The notes under the pieces: generated by a model | Seen by the model: only the letters and a program-made list of their open reading frames with translations | Told to the model about the DNA's origin: nothing | Databases searched by the model: none | Shown: positions 11,710 through 12,064 of the stretch, piece by piece | How positions within the stretch are numbered: the stretch's first letter is position 1 | Layout of the letters: the number at the start of each line of letters is the position of its first letter | NCBI GenBank assembly: GCA_900769565.1 | Contig: CAAGHC010000084.1 | Span: 1 to 12,064, forward strand | Direction: 5' to 3' | Length of the DNA: 12,064 bases | From: Clostridia bacterium | GTDB lineage: Bacteria > Bacillota > Clostridia > Christensenellales > Borkfalkiaceae | Made by a program: the position numbers and the translations under genes

Positions 11710-12064
11710 ATGGCATTTACTAATTTATTAGGCGTTACTTTTTGGGATATCGTAGCGTCAAAATATGCAATCGTGCTATACGTTGCTCTAGTAGCAATAA
11801 TTGTTATAGCCATAATAGTCGTTGCAATGCGTAACGAAGATAAGTCGTCAAAGGTAGTTCATACCGTTAAAATTCCACCGAGCGTTCAAATAGGTGGGAA
11901 AATGGTTGTTCCCACAATGGCAAACGGCAAAGTAGAAAAGGAAGTAGAAGACGGGCATTCAAGATTTTACATGTTAAGCGACATAGACGCAAACAAGGTA
12001 AAATATCAAAAGACGGGATATGACGATGGAATAACGTTAAAGGGCATGTGTGAAGATTTTAGGA
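11710..12064 (+). CDS. Membrane-anchored protein, likely McrB-like AAA+ ATPase (5' part only)
   Basis: 118 residues are visible before the window ends in mid-gene. A single hydrophobic span at about 20-39 is followed by RNEDKSSK, so the rest of the protein should be cytoplasmic. After a short linker (IPPSVQIGGK...) comes a segment with FYMLSDID (86-93) and ITLKGMCEDFR (108-118). I associate this arrangement with the region just ahead of the AAA+ core in clostridial McrB-like ATPases, where the motif leads into a helix and then the P-loop. The end of it lines up with LSQVSSEFVNF in the previous gene (816-826), just ahead of that protein's AAA-like core. If the call is right, a Walker A motif should appear roughly 30-50 residues beyond the window end. 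The 20-nt spacing places it in the same operon. The AAA+ assignment rests on a short stretch and is tentative; presence of the gene and its start are firm. Confidence 0.7.
   Translation, partial: MAFTNLLGVTFWDIVASKYAIVLYVALVAIIVIAIIVVAMRNEDKSSKVVHTVKIPPSVQIGGKMVVPTMANGKVEKEVEDGHSRFYMLSDIDANKVKYQKTGYDDGITLKGMCEDFR

Overview
The window looks like chromosome from an AT-rich, low-GC Gram-positive bacterium, most likely a gut Clostridia relative. The reasons are A/T-rich intergenic DNA, strong AGGAG-type ribosome binding sites, TAA at all four visible stops, a giant BspA-like leucine-rich-repeat (LRR) surface protein and Cys/His tail modules of a kind I associate with gut Firmicutes surface proteins. 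This placement is inference; there is no rRNA or marker gene. All genes are on the + strand.

Layout. (1) Positions 2-1561 are the 3' part of a large protein, probably extracellular, with three related beta-rich modules. It is closed by a textbook intrinsic terminator at 1578-1614. (2) Positions 1615-1842 are an A/T-rich regulatory gap with an approximate dyad (1651-1670), a near-consensus sigma-A promoter (TTGACT-17 bp-TATAAT, 1691-1719) whose -10 box lies in a perfect palindrome, and a leader of about 117 nt. (3) From 1843 to the window end, four genes are packed with gaps of 1, 18 and 20 nt and look like one operon: a three-span membrane protein; a 1783-residue protein with a cytoplasmic beta domain, one membrane span, about 36 BspA-type LRRs, five Cys/His modules and a C-terminal beta domain; a 1259-residue protein joining a degenerate glycoside hydrolase family 3 (GH3) region, a membrane hairpin and a degenerate McrB-like AAA+ region; and the start of a membrane-anchored protein whose visible part resembles the N-terminus of the same AAA+ family.

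How they may work together (inference). Every operon product has at least one predicted membrane span. Charge distribution places the conserved domains of the first, third and fourth proteins, and the N-terminal domain of the second, in the cytoplasm, with only the LRR/Cys-module part outside. The first two proteins appear to share a related cytoplasmic beta domain. The third and fourth appear to share an AAA+ N-terminal motif, with the third having lost all recognisable nucleotide-binding residues. This suggests an envelope-spanning complex: a huge extracellular LRR receptor or adhesin coupled across the membrane to a dead/active AAA+ pair, with a catalytically dead GH3 fold used as a cytoplasmic scaffold or sensor. 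I know of no described system with this composition. It is the main item here worth following up.
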